Origin: CAZVIK01 sp964627045
Lineage (GTDB): Bacteria > Acidobacteriota > Terriglobia > Bryobacterales > Bryobacteraceae
Direction: 5' to 3'
Length of the DNA: 10,480 nt
Assembly: GCA_964627045.1 (NCBI GenBank)
Contig: CAZVIK010000144.1
Location: 1-10,480 of the forward strand
Position 1 is the first letter of the stretch; the number at the start of each line of letters is the position of its first letter. Of the stretch, positions 7,138 through 10,480 are shown in pieces. The notes under the pieces were generated by a model. It was not told where the DNA came from. It ran no database searches and worked only from the letters and a program-made list of their open reading frames with translations. A program made the translations under genes and the position numbers.

Positions 7138-7213
7138 GGCCAGGTAGCTCAGCTGGTAGAGCGCAGCCCTGAAAAGGCTGGCGTCGGCGGTTCAATTCCG
7201 TCCCTGGCCACCA
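7138..7213 (+). tRNA. trnF: tRNA-Phe (anticodon GAA)
   Basis: The 76-base cloverleaf folds cleanly. The acceptor stem is GGCCAGG with CCTGGCC. The D arm is GCTC/GAGC. The anticodon stem CAGCC/GGCTG encloses the loop CTGAAAA, with GAA at 7171-7173. The variable loop is GCGTC, and the T arm GGCGG/CCGTC (one G-T pair) has loop TTCAATT. Discriminator A is followed by an encoded CCA. The A-rich 3' side of the anticodon loop and the GCGTCGGCGGTTC stretch are typical of bacterial tRNA-Phe. It reads UUC and UUU codons. Confidence 0.97.
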
Positions 7214-7419
7214 CATTCATTCAAAACGGCCGCTGCCAGCGAGGCGGTGCGTTGGTGGTTGAAACTCCCAAAGTCCAAACGCCCGCCGCCGTCCTATCGC
7301 CTTGTTGAAAGAGGCGCTCGGCACCTCTTATGCGTCAAATCTCGCGCGCCGGCGTGCACCACGGGCTGCCAGGCCGCTGGCCGAGGCAGCAACGCGGTTT
7401 CACTTGAACGGTGCTGGTG

Positions 7420-7447
7420 CGGAGCGACCGGCCGCCGGCCGGTTCCG
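7420..7447. repeat. GC-rich inverted repeat (hairpin)
   Basis: ACCGGCC (7427-7433) and GGCCGGT (7437-7443) are perfect complements around a GCC loop. The stem extends through CGGA (7420-7423) with TCCG (7444-7447), leaving a GCG bulge on one side. This gives eleven base pairs in total. No T-tract follows. It could be a terminator for tRNA read-through, a protein-binding site or part of a structured RNA. Confidence 0.55.
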
Positions 7448-7522
7448 AGAACGTCGCCGGTCCTCCGTGGGGAGTGGGCCGCCCGACTTCACGCCGTCAC
7501 CGCTTCCCGCCCGCTTCCCTCC

Positions 7523-7551
7523 TTGACAAGCCTCGCCCGTCGAATGATCAT
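7523..7551 (+). promoter_or_regulatory. Putative sigma-70 promoter for the acyltransferase-ACP-ligase operon
   Basis: A perfect -35 box TTGACA (7523-7528) is followed after the ideal 17 bases by GATCAT (7546-7551), which matches four of six -10 positions. Transcription would begin near 7558 and leave a leader of roughly 100 bases before the GTG start at 7656. Confidence 0.5.
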
Positions 7552-7655
7552 AGGACGTTTATGGTGTCGGCCCGGTCCCAGCTCTCGCCGCCGGCATCGC
7601 ACCGCTGGGCGCGATCAAACACCCGCCTGCGACCTGCAAGGAGTCCAGTGTAACC

Positions 7656-8645
7656 GTGACCTCTCCGCAGCCCGCCCCTGCTCGTTGCCCTCAACCCGCT
7701 CCCGGTCCCGCTCCTGGCGTAAGTCCGCCGCAACAAGACCGCCCGTTCCTCACCCCGAAGGACCTGGTCTGGCTCACGTACCTTTATCCAGGAGAGTGGC
7801 TGGCGCGCTGGCTGCCGCCGAAATGGACCTATGCGCTCGGCGACGCGCTGGCCTGGTTCGCCCCGTTCGCGCTGCGCACCGCGCGCCGCCGTCTCATGGA
7901 ACGGCTCGCACGCGCGCTCCCCGCCCACACCCCGGCGGCCCGCAGAGACCAGATCGCCCGCGACTACCTGCGACGCGCCGTCCGGCGATTTCAAGACGAC
8001 CTGGTGATGGCGTGGCATCCGCCGGAGCGCATTCGAGGGACGGTCGAGGTGGTGAACATCGAGCACCTCGCCGCCGCACTCGACCAGGGACGCGGCGCGC
8101 TATTGATTGGCGGCCATTTTTTCGCCAGCCGCGCCGCCAAACGCCATCTCGCCCGCATCGGGTACCCGGCGCTATCGGTTCGGCATCACGCTCCCCAGGA
8201 CCGCCGCGCCGGACGCTTCGGACGCCGGTTCCTTCAGCCACGCTATATCCGGTTCCTCTCGCGCGTCTTGGGGGAAGAGGTTGCCGTGAAAGACCCGGAT
8301 TGCAGCCTCAAGATGCTCGCCCGCCTGCGCGCCAACGGCCTCATCGACCTGCACATGGACGCCGCGTTTTCGCGCGACCGCGTGGCGTACGATTTTCTGG
8401 GAAGCCGTTCCAATTTCGCCGCCGGCTATCTGCATCTGGCCTGGATCGCCGGCGCCCCGCTGGTTCCCCTGCTCTGTCTGGGCGACTCGCGCCGGCTCCG
8501 GATCGAATTTGGCGCCGCGGTCAACCCCAGCGATTGGCCGGATCGTTCCAGTTTCGTCGCCGAGGGCCTGGACCGCATGGTGAAAACCCTGGAGGAGCAT
8601 GTGTTGAAAGCGCCCGAACAATGGGACCTCTGGATTCGTTGGTGA
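7656..8645 (+). CDS. LpxL/HtrB-like lysophospholipid (lipid A type) acyltransferase
   Basis: This 329-residue protein fits the Lip_A_acyltrans family. It has LTYLYPGEWLARWLPP near the N-terminus, RGALLIGGHFFAS (146-158) at the catalytic histidine, and GLIDLHMDAAFSRDRVAYDFLG (229-249) followed by GYLHLAWIAGAPLVPL (257-272). The typical ending is APEQWDLWIRW (319-329). Family members move an acyl chain from ACP or CoA to a lipid acceptor at the inner membrane. His154 is present, but the acidic partner of the HX4(D/E) motif is replaced by Arg159, which is odd. The first 27 residues are Pro/Ala-rich with PQPAP twice, unusual for the family and perhaps unstructured. The GTG start at 7656 follows AAGGAG at a long spacing of 12 bases; no later start precedes the conserved part. 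The ACP gene follows after 14 bp. Here it probably acts on an ACP-bound product. Confidence 0.85.
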   Translation: MTSPQPAPARCPQPAPGPAPGVSPPQQDRPFLTPKDLVWLTYLYPGEWLARWLPPKWTYALGDALAWFAPFALRTARRRLMERLARALPAHTPAARRDQIARDYLRRAVRRFQDDLVMAWHPPERIRGTVEVVNIEHLAAALDQGRGALLIGGHFFASRAAKRHLARIGYPALSVRHHAPQDRRAGRFGRRFLQPRYIRFLSRVLGEEVAVKDPDCSLKMLARLRANGLIDLHMDAAFSRDRVAYDFLGSRSNFAAGYLHLAWIAGAPLVPLLCLGDSRRLRIEFGAAVNPSDWPDRSSFVAEGLDRMVKTLEEHVLKAPEQWDLWIRW

Positions 8646-8659
8646 GCGGAGAACGTTAG

Positions 8660-8923
8660 ATGACCGATGCCCCCATTCTGCAACGATTGCGGCAAGTCGC
8701 TTGCGCCGCGCTCAACCTCAACCTGGCGCCCGATGAAGCTGCGGCCCTCTCGCGCCTCGACGAGGTTGCGGGCCTGGATTCCCTCACCGTGCTCAACCTG
8801 GTGAGCGCCGTTGAGAAGGAGTTTGGCGTCACGCTCGAACCAGCCGATTTGTCGATTGGGGTGCTCGCCGACCTGCCGCGGCTGGCGTCGCGCATCGCAT
8901 CCCTGGGGCGAAAGCCTTGTTGA
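8660..8923 (+). CDS. Acyl carrier protein (phosphopantetheine-binding)
   Basis: An 87-residue carrier protein. The attachment serine is Ser41 in GLDSLTVLNLVSAVEKEFGV (39-58), the canonical start of ACP helix 2, followed by an acidic helix-3 region and LADLPRLASRIASL. A PPTase would add 4'-phosphopantetheine to Ser41. GGAG (8648-8651) lies 8 bases before the ATG. Placed between an acyltransferase and an AMP-dependent ligase, it is likely a dedicated carrier for this pathway; the housekeeping AcpP normally sits with fab genes and is more acidic. The stop overlaps the ligase start by 7 bases, so translation is probably coupled. Confidence 0.92.
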   Translation: MTDAPILQRLRQVACAALNLNLAPDEAAALSRLDEVAGLDSLTVLNLVSAVEKEFGVTLEPADLSIGVLADLPRLASRIASLGRKPC

Positions 8924-10392
8924 GATCCGCCATCGACGCGGTGGCCGCGCAGCAGCCCCACTCTCCAGCCATGGTGGATGGCGGCGCCGTCATCACGTAC
9001 GGCGAGCTACGACTGCGCGGCGACCGGCTGGCGCGCCTGCTTGCGGACAACGCCGGTCTGCGGTGCGGGGACCGCCTGGCGGTGTGCCTCCCCAACGGTT
9101 GGGAATTCGCCGCGGGGCTGCTGGCCGCGGCCGGCATCGGCGCCGTGGTCACGCCATTTCCTACCCAGTGGCGGGCGCGGGAGATCGCCTGGCTTGCCTC
9201 GCGGTTGTCACCGCGCGCGCTGTTGGCGGACTCCGCGACGGTTGCCGCCTGGCGCGGCTGCGGCGCGTTGCCGGATGCGGTGGTGCTCGTCGACGACGCC
9301 GGTGTGCGCGACGCGCTGCTGCATTCCCCGTCGGTTTCGCCCCCGACTTCGCAGCCCGAGGACGCCCCGTCCGTCTGCTTTCCGACCTCTGGTTCCACGG
9401 GCCGCCCGCGCATCGTATTCCGCTCGGCCCGGAATCTGGTTTCAGCCCAGACATCCACGGCGCGGGCGCTCGGACTGGGAGCGGGCATTGGGGTGCTCAG
9501 CGCGGTCCCCTTCCACCACAGCGGAGGTTTCGACAACTGCCTCCTGCTGCCATTGCTGCACGGGATGTGCGCGACTCTCCCGGAGTCGCTCACGGCGGCG
9601 GGCGTGGGAGCCGCCGTCCGTGATCACCGGCTTCGCGTCCTGATGGGGTCGCCGTTCCTCTATGGGCTGCTGGCGGAGGCTCCGTTGACCCGCGATTCGT
9701 TCGCGACGGTCCAGACTGCGGTTTCCTTCGGGGCACCGCTGCCTCCGCGCACCGCTGCGGAATGCGAGTCGCGTTTAGGGCTGCGGATCCGGCAACTTTA
9801 CGGGTCCACCGAGACGGGCGTCATCGCGATCCAATCCACAGGTGCGCCGCCGCGGCCCGGCTCGGTTGGATACGCGGTGGAGTCGGCGGAAATACGGATT
9901 CTCGGGGAGAACGGCGAGTGGCTGCCCGCGGGTTCCTCGGGGGCGGTCGCAGTGCGCGGCGCGGGCGTCGTCCCCGGCTACTTCGATTCCGTCGATTCGG
10001 ACGCTGCCAAGTTTCGCAACGGTTTCTGTCTCACCGGGGACTTGGGGCGTCTGGAGCCGGATGGCGAACTGGTTCTGTGCGGCCGCTCGAAGACGACCAT
10101 CAACATATCCGGAATTAAAGTGGACCCGGCCGAGATCGAGCACGCCTTGCTGGATCTGCCCGAGGTTCGCGCCTGCCGGGTGCGCGGCGTCCCTGATGAG
10201 CGGCAGGGCGAAGTCATCGAGGCTACCGTCGAACTTCGGCCGGGGAGCGTGCTGACGCGCCGCGCGGTCGTTGCCCACTGCCGGGCACGGCTTTCCGAGG
10301 CGAAAATCCCACGGCGCATCCAGTTCGCCGCCGTCGCCGCCACGGACGCCGCGGGCAAGTCCGCTACCGAGTGGAGCGACGATCGCGGCTGA
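8917..10392 (+). CDS. AMP-dependent acyl/aryl-acid ligase (ANL superfamily)
   Basis: This 491-residue adenylating enzyme activates a carboxylic acid with ATP, here most likely to load the adjacent ACP. Core motifs in order: phosphate loop FPTSGSTGRPRIV (155-167, with Arg in place of the usual Lys), A4-like PFHHSGGFDN (198-207), A5 LYGSTETGV (294-302), A7 TGDLGRLEPDG (373-383), A8 hinge GRSKTTINISGIKVDPAEIE (389-408, Thr where Asp is usual) and the A10 lysine Lys481 (AAGKSA). It has a single adenylation domain with no carrier or condensation domain. The TTG start at 8917 is needed to include LRSAIDAVAAQQP, the usual N-terminal helix; ATG at 8971 would remove it. The start overlaps the ACP stop. 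The substrate (fatty acid or aryl acid) cannot be fixed from the sequence. Confidence 0.9.
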   Translation: MLRSAIDAVAAQQPHSPAMVDGGAVITYGELRLRGDRLARLLADNAGLRCGDRLAVCLPNGWEFAAGLLAAAGIGAVVTPFPTQWRAREIAWLASRLSPRALLADSATVAAWRGCGALPDAVVLVDDAGVRDALLHSPSVSPPTSQPEDAPSVCFPTSGSTGRPRIVFRSARNLVSAQTSTARALGLGAGIGVLSAVPFHHSGGFDNCLLLPLLHGMCATLPESLTAAGVGAAVRDHRLRVLMGSPFLYGLLAEAPLTRDSFATVQTAVSFGAPLPPRTAAECESRLGLRIRQLYGSTETGVIAIQSTGAPPRPGSVGYAVESAEIRILGENGEWLPAGSSGAVAVRGAGVVPGYFDSVDSDAAKFRNGFCLTGDLGRLEPDGELVLCGRSKTTINISGIKVDPAEIEHALLDLPEVRACRVRGVPDERQGEVIEATVELRPGSVLTRRAVVAHCRARLSEAKIPRRIQFAAVAATDAAGKSATEWSDDRG

Positions 10393-10480
10393 CCTCGATA
10401 CACTGCGTGGCCACCTTCGCGGGGCAGCCGATCGAGGTTGCGGCAGGGCTCGGGGTCTACCCCCAGGTGGCGCGGGTCAT
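10371..10480 (+). CDS. Start of an unidentified gene, cut by the right edge
   Basis: A frame running from GTG at 10371 stays open to the window end and reads VERRSRLTSIHCVATFAGQ, then PIEVAAGLGVYPQVARV; GTG at 10407 is a second possible start. It would overlap the ligase end by 22 bases, in keeping with the tight packing of this operon. The composition looks like real protein rather than an Arg/Pro-rich shadow frame, but 36 residues show no motif I recognise. By position it could be another enzyme of the same pathway. I cannot name it. Confidence 0.4.
   Translation, partial: MERRSRLTSIHCVATFAGQPIEVAAGLGVYPQVARV

Larger units (their letters stand above)
7214..7655. other. Long gap without recognisable gene, downstream of tRNA-Phe
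   Basis: These 442 bases hold no protein I can believe: every frame that stays open gives Arg/Pro/Ser-rich sequence without motifs or a ribosome site. The stretch contains a strong GC hairpin (7420-7447), a likely promoter (7523-7551) and AAGGAG (7638-7643) before the acyltransferase. I see no second copy of the tRNA 3' end downstream within the window that would mark an integrated element, and no integrase gene. It may be a degraded insertion site, a long leader or an RNA locus. Confidence 0.5.

Noticed and set aside
7191..7213. tRNA-Phe 3' end as an attachment site of an integrated element
   Set aside because: No repeat of the tRNA 3' end and no integrase are seen to the right within the window, so it remains only a possibility.
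7247..8659. 470-codon plus-strand frame spanning the gap and the acyltransferase
   Set aside because: The translation is Arg/Pro-rich and motif-free, and another frame from 7656 encodes a clear acyltransferase.
1..10480. CRISPR arrays, insertion sequences, toxin-antitoxin pairs or phage genes
   Set aside because: I saw no spaced direct repeats, no transposase or integrase motifs, and no small paired genes on either strand.

Overview
The window is high-G+C bacterial chromosomal DNA with compact genes on both strands and many GTG/TTG starts. A DUF1080 (3-keto-disaccharide hydrolase-type) exported protein, membrane-anchored methyltransferases and a stand-alone JAMM peptidase together suggest a soil-type bacterium, possibly Acidobacteriota of the Solibacter/Bryobacter kind. 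That assignment is inferred from gene content and style only. No 16S or other marker is present.

Left third (1-3514). Two minus-strand genes, a JAMM/MPN metallopeptidase (696-1151) followed by a membrane-anchored SAM methyltransferase cut by the left edge (1-650), face away from a secreted two-domain DUF1080 protein (1215-2165) across a 63-bp divergent promoter region. The DUF1080 gene converges on an NCS1-type cytosine/purine permease (2198-3514, minus), with a hairpin between their stop codons.

Middle (3515-7213). A second divergent region (3515-3656) separates the permease from a plus-strand pair: an HlyD/RND-type membrane fusion protein (3657-4652) and, 18 bp later, a fused class I [4Fe-4S] fumarate hydratase (4671-6188). 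After a 176-bp gap rich in inverted repeats comes a second membrane-anchored SAM methyltransferase (6365-7099), and then a complete tRNA-Phe(GAA) with encoded CCA (7138-7213).

Right third (7214-10480). A 442-bp stretch without a recognisable gene holds a strong GC hairpin and a plausible sigma-70 promoter. It leads into a tightly packed plus-strand operon: an LpxL/HtrB-like acyltransferase (7656-8645), an acyl carrier protein (8660-8923) and an AMP-dependent acyl/aryl-acid ligase (8917-10392). An open frame follows that overlaps the ligase and leaves the window (10371-10480). Together these could activate a carboxylic acid, load it on the carrier protein and transfer it to a membrane acceptor. 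The layout resembles the start of an aryl-polyene- or resorcinol-like biosynthetic cluster, with most of the cluster lying to the right. This module is the most interesting part of the window. The acyltransferase also appears to lack the acidic residue of the usual HX4(D/E) motif.
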